Assembly (NCBI GenBank): GCA_964655775.1
Contig: CAZZNQ010000050.1
Location: 1 to 29,865 of the forward strand
Origin: CAZZNQ01 sp964655775
Lineage (GTDB): Bacteria; Planctomycetota; Brocadiia; SM23-32
DNA length: 29,865 nt
Direction of reading: 5' to 3'
Shown here: in pieces, positions 14,832-23,042 of the stretch
Numbering within the stretch: position 1 is the stretch's first letter
How the letters are laid out: each line of letters starts with the position of its first letter
Program-made: the position numbers and the translations under genes
The notes under the pieces: generated by a model
The model's database searches: none
The model's input: only the letters and a program-made list of their open reading frames with translations
Told to the model about the DNA's origin: nothing

Positions 14832-17624
14832 CTACTGCTGCAGAGCCCGCTCGACCTCGCCGGCCAGCGAATACAGCTCGCGTGTGCGTCTCTGCCAATC
14901 CGAACCCACAAACCACGCCTGACCGGCGGGACCGGGACGGCTGCGCCACGCGGTGGCCCAATCCCAGGACGCACCGTGCAATCGCAGGCTGCTGATCGAG
15001 GTCCACATCGCCAGCAGCCGCTCGTCCAGCAGCCGCTGACAGCGTTCCGCGAGATCGTCGCCAAGCTTCGCCCGCATCTCCTCGTCCATCAAGGCACGCT
15101 CGATCACGATGCGGGCCTCGCACTCCTGCACGCCCTCCCGCAGAACGACGTAGCGCGCCGTCGGGCACGGGCCGGTCGGTCCCGGCGCCAGCACGTAGCT
15201 GTAGAGGTCCAGGTTGCGCCAACTGCTCTGCGGGTAGCGGGCCGATACCGAGCCGGCGCGTCGGCCGCGCTTGTCCTTGATGACCGGCCAGAAGTCCGCC
15301 CCGACGCGGCCGATGCCGCGCTGGTCGCTGGTCACGTTGTACTCGCCCATGTGACGCCAATGGGCGAGCGGGAAATCCACGAGATTGCGCGAGCGCTGGT
15401 AGGTGGAGATCAGACCGGGGTTGCTCCAGCCGTGTCGGGACTGGGGCTCCGGACCGCCGTCCGCGAACGCCACGTGCCAGACGCGGGACTGGTAGACGAT
15501 CCTGCCGGAGCGGCCGAGGCGGTAATAATCGTTGCCGAAGAAGCCGTGATGCGAATGGCCCACCCACGGCAGGTCGCCGGTCAGGTCGTTCCAGAACTCC
15601 ACCTCCTCGTTCCGCGGCGTGGAGTCGGTCGCGATTCCGAGCGCCATTGCCTCGCCCAGGCCGCGCTCCTCCATCTTCTCTTTCAGCCGGTCGACCAGCG
15701 GCTGCCACAGACCCTTACTTGGTTCGTCCATGTAGCCGGGCAGCTCGCGGTTCTCGGTCTCGCCGGTCTTCGGGTCCACGAACGTCACGATCGGCCCGTC
15801 GCCCAGCGGCGCGCCCTTCTCCTGTAGGTAGGCGAGCGCACGCTGCTCGCCGCTGGATTCCGAGTTGCCGACTTTGTCCTGTGCGCCCACGTAGACGTCC
15901 CACACGTTGAAGCAGACGAGGCGCGGCCGGCCCATGCGCTCGACGGCCAGATCGAGGTAGCGATCCATCACCGAGAAGTCGCAATCGTAGGTGCCGTCGC
16001 CGTTGTCGACCCACCGGACGATGGACTCGGCGTTGCCGAGGTTGGTCTCGGCGATCAGGGGTATGTAGAGCACCCGGCTGCCGACGTCGTGAAGGTAGTC
16101 CATGGCGCGGCCAATCATCCGGAAGTGCCGATCCGACCAGAGGTCCAGTCCGTACTCGACGGCCAGCGTGTCCGGCGCTTCCAGCAGCTCGACCCATGTC
16201 CGGTACTCGCCGGGATCGGGAAGCGTCCAGCCCGCGAGATCGAGTTCCAGGGGCACGGTGAGCGGGTCATGGCCCTCGGCCGCGACCGTCACTTCGCCGA
16301 CGTATTGGCCCGGCTGGGCGTCCTCGGGCACCTGCACCGTTATCCACACCGGCGCGACGGCCGCGCCGACGTACGACGGCTGGCCGGGCCGCGAGAGGCT
16401 GTAGCGATCGGGCTCGCGATCCACCACACCGTACTCGGCCGGCGGCTCGTCCGAGAGCATGCCCAGCAACTGCGCGGGAACGGCGTACGGGGAAGGCTCT
16501 CCGCCGTAAGGATAGGTCACGTTCACCCGGCCCCAGGGCAGGCCGTATCGCACGCGGACGGCATCCGCGGGGATCGTGTCCGCGCCGGTGAGATCAGAGA
16601 CCGTGACCTCCAGGTTCCGGATCGGTTCCGAGGAACCGACGACGATCTTGCCGCTGAACGCACCGTTCGCCGCTCCCACTATGCGCACCGGGCGGATGGG
16701 CTCGCAGGGGTCGCCGAAGTCCACGTCGAAATCCGCCTGGTTGACGTCGCGCGTCCAGACCTGCAGCCCTTCCGGCCGCGTCGCGTTGGGCGCCAGCCCC
16801 TCCGCGCTCTCGGCGGTCAGGCGCAGGGCGTTCAGTTCGCAGGTGTTCCAGCTCACGTAATACGGCCCGGGCATGCGGTCATCCGGGTGGGAGCCCTTCA
16901 ACTCCTCCATGGCTTTGTGATACGGGGCCCGCACAAGTTCCACGGCCAGTACGTTCACTCCGTCGACAAGTGCGTCCGACGGAATGTCCAGTTCCAGCAC
17001 GCGATCTCGCAGCGCTATGCGACGGCGGTCCTCCTCGGAGAAAGAACCGCGGCGATGCGCATCCAGGAACGTCCCGTCCTCGGCAACATCCGCCTCACGC
17101 GGGTACCCGTCGGCCAGCGCCCCCGCCTCCGGCGCGATGTCCTTGCGGCCTACCTCGCGACCGTTCACGTAGACGATCACGCCGCCGTGATAGCCGACCG
17201 TCAGCTTCAAGCCGCGCACGGCTTCTGGGTCGCTTACCCTGAATCGGCCGCGCACGCAGGCGCGGGCCAAGTAGGGCGTGCGCGCGCAACGCAGGGCGGG
17301 AGCGCGCAGCCAGTCGCCGTCGTCGAACTCCGGCTGCACCCAATCGGAAACCGGCGGCTCGGTCTCCCAGCGAAGCCAGGCATGCTTCATCAGTATCGGC
17401 TTCAGCCCGTCGTCCAGCGCGATAACCGGGGGCTGCAGCGTGTGGTGCATGCGCCAATAACCGGACGTGTCCAGCACGACGACCGGCGCCGGCTGCACCT
17501 CGGCATCCGCCGCCGAGGCGAACACTGGCGCCAGCAGGCAGAAGAGCATGGTCAGCCCTGCAGCGGCCAGTGCACTGCGTCGCATCCACTTCTTCTCGTC
17601 GCTTCGTCGCTTGATCCGTCTCAT
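14832..17624 (-). CDS. Large secreted glycoside-hydrolase-like protein
   Basis: A 930-residue protein with an export signal (RRSALAAAGLTMLFCLLAPV, ending near ASAADA). Residues about 75-250 resemble a jelly-roll sugar-binding domain as in GH2-type enzymes (DDGDWLRAPAL, GGVIVYVNGREVG, DGVNVLAVELVR). An Ig-like strand region ending VQVPEDAQPGQYVGEVTVAA typically precedes the barrel of GH123/DUF4091-type proteins. The C-terminal half (about 480-900) is Trp/Tyr-rich and could be a TIM barrel, with GHSHHGFFGNDYY and GIATDSTPRNEEVEFWND as conspicuous segments. I cannot assign catalytic residues or a CAZy family. The ATG at 17624 overlaps the dipeptidase stop as ATGA. A second ATG at 17585 has a GAGAAG-type ribosome site and gives a cleaner signal peptide, so the true start may be there. 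Confidence 0.68.
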   Translation of the reverse strand: MRRIKRRSDEKKWMRRSALAAAGLTMLFCLLAPVFASAADAEVQPAPVVVLDTSGYWRMHHTLQPPVIALDDGLKPILMKHAWLRWETEPPVSDWVQPEFDDGDWLRAPALRCARTPYLARACVRGRFRVSDPEAVRGLKLTVGYHGGVIVYVNGREVGRKDIAPEAGALADGYPREADVAEDGTFLDAHRRGSFSEEDRRRIALRDRVLELDIPSDALVDGVNVLAVELVRAPYHKAMEELKGSHPDDRMPGPYYVSWNTCELNALRLTAESAEGLAPNATRPEGLQVWTRDVNQADFDVDFGDPCEPIRPVRIVGAANGAFSGKIVVGSSEPIRNLEVTVSDLTGADTIPADAVRVRYGLPWGRVNVTYPYGGEPSPYAVPAQLLGMLSDEPPAEYGVVDREPDRYSLSRPGQPSYVGAAVAPVWITVQVPEDAQPGQYVGEVTVAAEGHDPLTVPLELDLAGWTLPDPGEYRTWVELLEAPDTLAVEYGLDLWSDRHFRMIGRAMDYLHDVGSRVLYIPLIAETNLGNAESIVRWVDNGDGTYDCDFSVMDRYLDLAVERMGRPRLVCFNVWDVYVGAQDKVGNSESSGEQRALAYLQEKGAPLGDGPIVTFVDPKTGETENRELPGYMDEPSKGLWQPLVDRLKEKMEERGLGEAMALGIATDSTPRNEEVEFWNDLTGDLPWVGHSHHGFFGNDYYRLGRSGRIVYQSRVWHVAFADGGPEPQSRHGWSNPGLISTYQRSRNLVDFPLAHWRHMGEYNVTSDQRGIGRVGADFWPVIKDKRGRRAGSVSARYPQSSWRNLDLYSYVLAPGPTGPCPTARYVVLREGVQECEARIVIERALMDEEMRAKLGDDLAERCQRLLDERLLAMWTSISSLRLHGASWDWATAWRSRPGPAGQAWFVGSDWQRRTRELYSLAGEVERALQQ

Positions 17625-18610
17625 TCGGGCAGCATTCTCAGCAGATTATCGTGCGCTATCCTCACCATCACGTCCCGGCTTACTCCGGCCTTGTCCAGCG
17701 CCTCCCACAGGTCGTCCATGCGGGACGGCTCGGGGACGGCCATCGTCGCACCTTCGGGCACGCCATCATAGTCTGTCCCAATGCCGACTCCGTCCTCGCC
17801 CAGGATCTCCAGCGCGTGCAGTACGTGGTCCACGTAGCGCGCCAGGGTCGGGTTATCCTCGTCGATGAAGGGACCGTAGAAGCAGAGGCACTGCACGCCA
17901 TCTCGCTCCGCCAGGGCGCTCATCATCTCGTCGGTCAGGTTGCGGGTGTGGGGGCAGACGGCCGCGCAACTGCCGTGGGTGACGCAGACCGGCCCAGTCG
18001 CACACTCCATCACCTCCCAGAAGGCCGCGTCATTGACGTGGGCCAGATCGCACGCGATTCCCAGGCGGCCCATTTCCTTCAGCGACTCGCGGGCAAAGTC
18101 GGTGAGCCCCTCCAGTTCGTCGCGCAGCCCGGCGCGCTCGGAGAGTGGCATGTGCTGGAAAGGACTATGGCTGACCTGAAGCGCGTCGGACTTGTCCTCG
18201 GCGCCCTCTCCGTGGGTGATGCTGAAGACGCGCACGCCGAGTCGGTGCCAGTTGCGCACCTGCTCGATGCGCTCGGCGAACATCGACTGCCCCTCGATGG
18301 TGAGCACTATCGCCACCTTGCCGTCCGCTACGGCCCGGCGGACGTCACCGGCGGAGAGGCACAAGGCGAAATCGCCCGCGTTCTCGGCGCAGACCTGGTG
18401 CATTCCGTCGATCATCAACAGGCTGTCGGTCGCCCTCTTGTCGCCCACCATCGTCAGCAGGCCGCCCATCTTTCCCTCTCGCATGCGTGCGAGCGTCACG
18501 TGGTAGTCGCGCTCGACCGGGGAGAAGTCCAGCGGATCGTCGTGGTAGAAGCGCAGGATGGCGCTGTCGCAGTGGCCGTCAAGCACCCACAGGTCGTCAC
18601 TGGTAGCCAT
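17621..18610 (-). CDS. Membrane dipeptidase (peptidase family M19)
   Basis: A 329-residue dinuclear zinc dipeptidase of the renal dipeptidase family, here without a signal peptide and so probably cytoplasmic. Metal-site residues align with the family: His13 and Asp15 (LDGHCDS), Glu106 (LTIEGQ), His191 (DLAHV), His212 (VTHGSC) and Asp280 (IGTDYDGV). RNLTDEM after the second histidine is also typical. Substrates of bacterial relatives are L,D- or D-dipeptides and some beta-lactams; the natural one here is unknown. The ATG at 18610 was preferred because AGAGGA lies 12 bases upstream; an ATG at 18622 sits directly against that site. It is the first gene of the minus-strand block and is coupled to the next gene by ATGA. 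Confidence 0.93.
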   Translation of the reverse strand: MATSDDLWVLDGHCDSAILRFYHDDPLDFSPVERDYHVTLARMREGKMGGLLTMVGDKRATDSLLMIDGMHQVCAENAGDFALCLSAGDVRRAVADGKVAIVLTIEGQSMFAERIEQVRNWHRLGVRVFSITHGEGAEDKSDALQVSHSPFQHMPLSERAGLRDELEGLTDFARESLKEMGRLGIACDLAHVNDAAFWEVMECATGPVCVTHGSCAAVCPHTRNLTDEMMSALAERDGVQCLCFYGPFIDEDNPTLARYVDHVLHALEILGEDGVGIGTDYDGVPEGATMAVPEPSRMDDLWEALDKAGVSRDVMVRIAHDNLLRMLPE

Positions 18611-18890
18611 GATCTCGCTCATTCCTCTTTGGACCGTGGGAACTGAATCCCGCCGGCGAATAGAGTACCCGGTCTTTACCGGCCAGCCGCCGTACCGTGA
18701 TGGCTCCGAGCACATCCGGCGCCGCAAGGGCCGCCCACGACTGATCCACCGCTATGGAACAGCGCTGCTCCATCCGGCTCTCCTTAGAGACGCGACGGTT
18801 ACTGCGGGAAGCGCTGCTTCGGGACATCGGAAACCGGCGGGCAAACGCCTGGCGCGGCGGGTTCCCGGAAACTGACCTAACAAGGTTCTA

Positions 18891-18919
18891 ATGATACCAG
18901 ATACACGCGGCCCTTTCAT
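18891..18919 (-). promoter_or_regulatory. Candidate promoter for the dipeptidase-to-EMC3 gene block
   Basis: On the minus strand, ATGAAA (18919-18914, four of six matches) and TATCAT (18896-18891, five of six) are 17 bases apart, in one of the few A+T-rich patches of the intergenic region. The leader would be about 270 bases, which is long; a nearer promoter may exist. The -35 box overlaps the left arm of the inverted repeats described separately. Confidence 0.38.
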
Positions 18920-18949
18920 CGTGAGGGCCCGTCGAAGCGAGGGCCGCGT
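18905..18949. repeat. Ten-base inverted repeat overlapping a candidate -35 box
   Basis: acgcggccct (18905-18914) and agggccgcgt (18940-18949) are perfect reverse complements. A third arm, agggcc at 18924-18929, can pair with ggccct at 18909-18914, so two mutually exclusive hairpins or two operator spacings are possible. The left arm touches the candidate -35 element of the dipeptidase block. Confidence 0.5.
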
Positions 18950-19080
18950 CAGTCGCCGCTGCGAATGTGCACCATGTAGTCGGACAGCGGGAACGTGTGC
19001 ATGGTGATCGCGGCAGGCGGCTTCGTGTCGAGGTTAGTCGTCCGAAGGTGCGCAAGTCAACGCGGCTGCAGCCCGTGCGC

Positions 19081-19108
19081 TTGCGCCGTCCGGGCCCGAG
19101 AGTATACA
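19081..19108 (+). promoter_or_regulatory. Weak candidate promoter for dprA
   Basis: TTGCGC (19081-19086) and TATACA (19103-19108) are separated by 16 bases. The -35 match is poor (three of six). It would give a leader of about 37 bases before dprA. Only the position and the local TATA make it worth noting. Confidence 0.28.
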
Positions 19109-19151
19109 AGAGGGGCGGCAAGGAAGCACCATTCCCGCGCAGGACGGCACC

Positions 19152-20288
19152 ATGGGCGAATACTCCGACGAAACCCTGGCCGTATTGAAGCTCGCGCTGT
19201 GCAAGGGCGTGAGCAGCCGCACTATCTTCGCGGTTCTCAAGGAGTTCGGATCGCCGTTGGAGGCCCTCGCGGCCCCGCCGAGCGAGATTGCGGGGATCGA
19301 CGGGATCTCCGAGTCGACCGCGCAGGCGATCCGCAAAGGGCCCGATCCGGAAGACCTGGCGACGGAACTCGAGCTGGCGGAGAGGCACCGCGTGCGCATC
19401 GTCCCGTTCTTCTCGGAGGACTACCCGCGCAATCTCAGCTACCTGGAAGAGGACGCGCCCGCCCTGCTCTGGATGCGGGGCGACTGCCTGCCGCGCGACC
19501 AGATAGCCGTCGCCGTCGTCGGCGCGCGCCGCTGCACGGCCTACGGACGGAACCAGGCTACGCGCATCGCCTGTGATCTGGCGACGATGGGTTTCACGGT
19601 CGTGAGCGGTATGGCCTACGGCATCGACTCGGCCGCCCACCGGGGCGCGCTGCAGGCGGACGGCAGGACCTTCGCCATTCTGGGCTCGGGGCTCGGACAC
19701 GAGATGAACGAGCGCTCGATGGAACTGGCGGACTCGATAGCCGAAGCGGGCGCCGTCCTCAGTGAGTACCCGATGAGAGTGCCGCCCCTGCCCGGCAACT
19801 TCCCGCCCCGCAACCGCATCATCAGCGGGCTGTCGCTGGCGACGGTGGTGGTGGAGGCCGCCTCGCGCAGTGGTAGCCTCATCACCGCACGGCTGGCCGC
19901 CGAGCAGGGGAAGGCCGTCTTCGCCGTGCCGGGAAACGTCGACTCCCCCGCCAGCCGCGGCTGCCATCGGCTGATCCGCGACGGTGCGGTGCTGGTGGAG
20001 AGCGCGCGCGACGTCGCGGAGGGCCTCGGGCCGCTGGCCGAACCCATCGTGCAGGCCCAGGACGCGGAACCGGCGGCCGAGCGGAAACCCATGGAGGATG
20101 CTCGCGTGCTGGCGCTGAACGACCGCGAGCGGGCCGTCTTCGAACTTCTGGGTAGCTCGCCGATGCACATCGACGAGGTGGTCACGCAGACCGAACTGCC
20201 GATCTCGGTTGTGGCCAGTACGCTGCTTACGCTGGAGATACGCGGCCTGCTCAAGCAGGTCGGCGGCCAGCGCTACTCCCGCGCCTGA
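19152..20288 (+). CDS. dprA: DNA processing protein DprA (Smf)
   Basis: Binds incoming single-stranded DNA and loads RecA during natural transformation; widely conserved also in bacteria not known to be transformable. The product is 378 residues with the full domain order: an N-terminal helical SAM/HhH-like region (1-65), the Rossmann-fold DprA core (about 75-290) and a winged helix (about 315-378, HIDEVVTQTELPISVVASTL). Core motifs are VVGARRCTAYGRNQA, VSGMAYGIDSAAHRGAL, FPPRNRIISGLS and EAASRSGSLITARLAAEQGK. The ATG has AGGA seven bases upstream. It is a single-gene unit converging on the CocE-family gene, with 20 bases between the stops and no clear terminator. Confidence 0.96.
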   Translation: MGEYSDETLAVLKLALCKGVSSRTIFAVLKEFGSPLEALAAPPSEIAGIDGISESTAQAIRKGPDPEDLATELELAERHRVRIVPFFSEDYPRNLSYLEEDAPALLWMRGDCLPRDQIAVAVVGARRCTAYGRNQATRIACDLATMGFTVVSGMAYGIDSAAHRGALQADGRTFAILGSGLGHEMNERSMELADSIAEAGAVLSEYPMRVPPLPGNFPPRNRIISGLSLATVVVEAASRSGSLITARLAAEQGKAVFAVPGNVDSPASRGCHRLIRDGAVLVESARDVAEGLGPLAEPIVQAQDAEPAAERKPMEDARVLALNDRERAVFELLGSSPMHIDEVVTQTELPISVVASTLLTLEIRGLLKQVGGQRYSRA

Positions 20289-20308
20289 CGTCGTCGCCGC
20301 CCACCCCG

Positions 20309-22141
20309 TCAGCGGCCAAGGCCGATGTAGGTCTCCTGGGGAACAACGGGCAGTATGAGCCTTGACGGGTGCTCGCTCGATACGTAGACCTCGTTGTGCG
20401 CCGTCCTGGCCTCGTCCATCGAGGCGACCGGCTCATACGTGTTCGGATGCACCTCGTAAGCGGGGTCGCTGCTGGACGTCACGTAGAGAGCGATCCGGTG
20501 GCCCTTGTTGAAGACCAGCGCCGTGCTCCACATGTCCATGGAGAGCAAGTAGACCTTGCCCTTCTCCAGCGGCGCGGGTTCGTCCAGACCCCGATGGTAG
20601 CGGGCGAGCATGGCGCTCTCGCGGATCACGGCCTCGTAGCCGTCGGGGTAGATGTCGACCAGCTTGGCGGTGAACATCGTGTCGGGCGCGTCGCTCGAGA
20701 CATGTAGTTCGGCCCGGACCTTACCCGTGATCCCCACCGGCTCATCGAGCGGCTCGGTCTTGAACCGCAGGATGTCCGTGCGATCGGCGTTCGGGCGCTG
20801 GTCCATGGGACCGATGTTCGGGTCTCTGGAGTTACTCACCTGGTGATGGCCGCCGATCGTCGGCACCGGATCGCGGGGATCGTAATCGTACCCGAGGGAG
20901 GCGGCCTTTGCCTGTGGAGCATCCTCGGAGAGGCGACCGTCGGCGTGCAGGTAATAGGACGTGGGCGTGTTGTCGACCGGCCACCTGTCGCTGGTCATCC
21001 ATACGTTGCCGGGCGCGCTCGTGTCTTTGCCGTCGCCCATCAGGAAGTAGGCGAGGCAGCTCTGTCCGTACGGTGGCCCTTCGGTCAGGCATTCGGCCAG
21101 GCCGGATGCCTGCCAGAGCTTCATTGCCTCGGCCGGCTTCCGGTTGCGCGGCGTGAACTCGAGGTCGCCGAAGAGCTTGCCGTGCCCCCCCGGACCGATC
21201 TGCACGTATGCCTTCCCGTATGGCGCCAGCGCCGCGAAATGGTCGAGCGCCGCCTCGCTGAACAGGTCAAACCACCCTCCGTTGTCGCGGTAGTAGCCTT
21301 TGACCTTCGGGGCGATCTCGTTCAGGAAATCGTAGTAGTCCTGCGGATCATACGGGACCACAGTCGGCCGCGGCCATTCGTTGTACTTCGTCTTCATCCC
21401 GCGCTGGGCGAGCCAGGAATGGAAGTAGCGGCGGGCGCCGTTGTGGAAGGCGACGTAGAGGTACGCGTTGTCCATGGTCACGTTGACGTCGATGGCCGTA
21501 AGATGCGGAGCAAGCGACCAGAGGGCGTTGATCGCGGCGATGCCGTGTCCCGAAGGGCCCCACATGCCGACCTTACCGTTGCACCAGGGCTGCCGGGCGA
21601 TCCACTCCACGCAGTCGTAGCCGTCGTTGATCTCGACGCGGAAGTCCATCGGGTCGAACGTCCCCGCGCCTTCGGAGCCGTAGGAGCCACGCGTGTTCTG
21701 CAGGACCATGGCCATGGGTTTGCCGCCCATCTTGTTCAGGCCGCGGTGGTCCATCCGCGAGTACTGCGTCCCCAGGAGCACGACCGGCCAGGGGCCGTCG
21801 CCGTCCGGTGGCTGCAGTATCTCAGTGGCCAGCTTGACGCCGTCACGCATGGGCATCATGATCGACTGGTGACGCGTGCCTTCCGGCATCTCCGCCATCA
21901 CCTTGGCCAGCCCCTGCGCCATCAGGTCGCCGCCGGCGGGAACGCTGGACGGCTTGGGTCGCCCTTCGTCGTCCATGTTCTTGGTCGGCTCCTCCACGTA
22001 CCGGCCGGGGTCCATAGCCTCCGCCGAGCGCATCCGGGCATCTTTCGGATCCTCTGCACCGCAAGCCGGCGCCCAGGCGGACGCCATAAGGGACAGACAC
22101 GCAATCAGAACGCCGGCCGTCTCGAGAAAACTCCTCATCAT
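20309..22141 (-). CDS. Secreted CocE/NonD family hydrolase (peptidase S15-like)
   Basis: A 610-residue serine hydrolase with a signal peptide (LIACLSLMASAWAPACGA). The ATG at 22141 has a perfect AAGGAG six bases upstream; longer open frames to 22327 lack one. The alpha/beta-hydrolase domain (about 90-350) shows MPMRDGVKLAT, QNTRGSYGSEG and the nucleophile elbow GMWGPSGHG with Ser197, where relatives usually have G-x-S-Y. The C-terminal part (from about 420) is the galactose-binding-like jelly roll of the S15/CocE family (ILRFKTEPLDEPVGITGKV). Relatives cleave X-Pro peptides, acyl esters such as cocaine, or glutaryl amides; the substrate here cannot be read. It lies opposite the TlpA-like gene across a 295-base divergent spacer. 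Confidence 0.9.
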   Translation of the reverse strand: MMRSFLETAGVLIACLSLMASAWAPACGAEDPKDARMRSAEAMDPGRYVEEPTKNMDDEGRPKPSSVPAGGDLMAQGLAKVMAEMPEGTRHQSIMMPMRDGVKLATEILQPPDGDGPWPVVLLGTQYSRMDHRGLNKMGGKPMAMVLQNTRGSYGSEGAGTFDPMDFRVEINDGYDCVEWIARQPWCNGKVGMWGPSGHGIAAINALWSLAPHLTAIDVNVTMDNAYLYVAFHNGARRYFHSWLAQRGMKTKYNEWPRPTVVPYDPQDYYDFLNEIAPKVKGYYRDNGGWFDLFSEAALDHFAALAPYGKAYVQIGPGGHGKLFGDLEFTPRNRKPAEAMKLWQASGLAECLTEGPPYGQSCLAYFLMGDGKDTSAPGNVWMTSDRWPVDNTPTSYYLHADGRLSEDAPQAKAASLGYDYDPRDPVPTIGGHHQVSNSRDPNIGPMDQRPNADRTDILRFKTEPLDEPVGITGKVRAELHVSSDAPDTMFTAKLVDIYPDGYEAVIRESAMLARYHRGLDEPAPLEKGKVYLLSMDMWSTALVFNKGHRIALYVTSSSDPAYEVHPNTYEPVASMDEARTAHNEVYVSSEHPSRLILPVVPQETYIGLGR

Positions 22142-22283
22142 CTGCGTCTCCTTGGGGTACTCCGTCATCGCATCTCGGCGGGTCAGCGGAAAAGGGCGCA
22201 CGTCGGGCAACGGACATCGCCCTGCAACTGTCTGACTTCCCGGCTGTGCCGGTTCTCGAAACCACCGGACAGCCGCTCCAGCG

Positions 22284-22289
22284 ATTATA
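22284..22289 (-). promoter_or_regulatory. Candidate -10 box for the CocE-family gene
   Basis: A perfect TATAAT on the minus strand, in an isolated A+T-rich spot (ttatat) within G+C-rich sequence. No good -35 box is found 16-18 bases upstream. The leader would be about 136 bases. Confidence 0.35.
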
Positions 22290-22351
22290 TGCCGTGAGAC
22301 CCCGCCCCGCCAGCATGGGGCCGGCACGTTGGGGCCAATGCATCAGTGCGG

Positions 22352-22381
22352 CTGACATTCGGTCCCGTGCTCTGATATCCT
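22352..22381 (+). promoter_or_regulatory. Candidate promoter for the TlpA-creatininase-hydrolase genes
   Basis: CTGACA (22352-22357, five of six matches) and TATCCT (22376-22381) are 18 bases apart, and the -10 is preceded by TGA, giving an extended -10 (TGnTATnnT). Transcription would start near 22388, about 50 bases before the ATG at 22437. Confidence 0.48.
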
Positions 22382-22436
22382 GGATGGTGGAGTCGGGATG
22401 AATCCGAGCAGGCAGACTTGACCGGGAGAAGAATCG

Positions 22437-23015
22437 ATGAGTGCAGCGAATAGATACTCCGGGCCGGGCGTCGGCAGCCTGGTGGTCATGGCGGCACTGG
22501 TGATCGCGGCGGTGGTGGCCGCCCCGTCCTGCCGTGGCAACGGAGGCGGCGGGCCACTGGCCGAAAAGCTCACGGCCGATCAGTTCCCCATGGACGAACC
22601 GATGGTCTACGATTGGTCCGTCACGGCCATGGACGGCAGCAAGCTCAACATGTCGGAGCTTAAGGGCAAGACGCTCTTCATTAACGTCTGGGCGACCTGG
22701 TGCCCGCCCTGCCGGGCGGAGATGCCGTCGATCCAGAAGCTCTACGAGTCCATGTCCGGCGAAGGCGTAACGTTCGTGCTCCTCAGCAACGAGGACACCA
22801 CCGTGATCCGCAGCTTTCTGGAGCGGAACAACTACACCCTCCCCGTCTACCAGGTGGGCAACCCGCCGCGCGTGCTGTCCAGCAATGCGATACCGACAAC
22901 GTTCGTCGTGTCGCCCGAGGGGCGCGTGGTGCTGAAGCACGTGGGCGGAGCCGACTGGAACCGGGACATTGTGCACGACTTTCTCCGACGGGTGCAGGCC
23001 GCCGGCGGGCAATGA
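22437..23015 (+). CDS. TlpA-like membrane-anchored thioredoxin-fold protein
   Basis: A 192-residue thiol-disulfide oxidoreductase. One N-terminal membrane segment or signal (about 14-30) is followed by APSC at 29-32, a poor lipobox, so anchoring through lipid is uncertain. The thioredoxin domain holds NVWATWCPPC with Cys89 and Cys92, and the cis-proline region NAIPTTFVVSPEGRV. TlpA/ResA-type proteins reduce extracytoplasmic disulfides, for example in cytochrome c maturation; no cytochrome genes are nearby, so the client is unknown. The ATG has GGGAGAAG five bases upstream. It starts a three-gene plus-strand run. Confidence 0.92.
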   Translation: MSAANRYSGPGVGSLVVMAALVIAAVVAAPSCRGNGGGGPLAEKLTADQFPMDEPMVYDWSVTAMDGSKLNMSELKGKTLFINVWATWCPPCRAEMPSIQKLYESMSGEGVTFVLLSNEDTTVIRSFLERNNYTLPVYQVGNPPRVLSSNAIPTTFVVSPEGRVVLKHVGGADWNRDIVHDFLRRVQAAGGQ

Positions 23016-23042
23016 TCGGCCGCCACCCTGTGAGGAATGCAT

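Larger units (their letters stand above)
18611..19151. other. Divergent intergenic region between the dipeptidase block and dprA
   Basis: These 541 bases contain no convincing gene: the short open frames lack ribosome sites and family motifs. What can be seen is a candidate minus-strand promoter (18891-18919), overlapping inverted repeats (18905-18949), a small hairpin ccggt-cttt-accgg at 18669-18682 in the dipeptidase leader, and a weak plus-strand promoter before dprA. Confidence 0.5.

Noticed and set aside
18558..18875. A small plus-strand gene upstream of dprA in the divergent intergenic region.
   Set aside because: It overlaps the dipeptidase start, lacks a ribosome site and has the low-complexity composition of chance G+C-rich frames.
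18888..20168. An open minus-strand frame of 426 codons opposite dprA, extending into the intergenic region.
   Set aside because: The dprA frame carries all expected motifs; the antisense product is Arg/His-rich without domain features.
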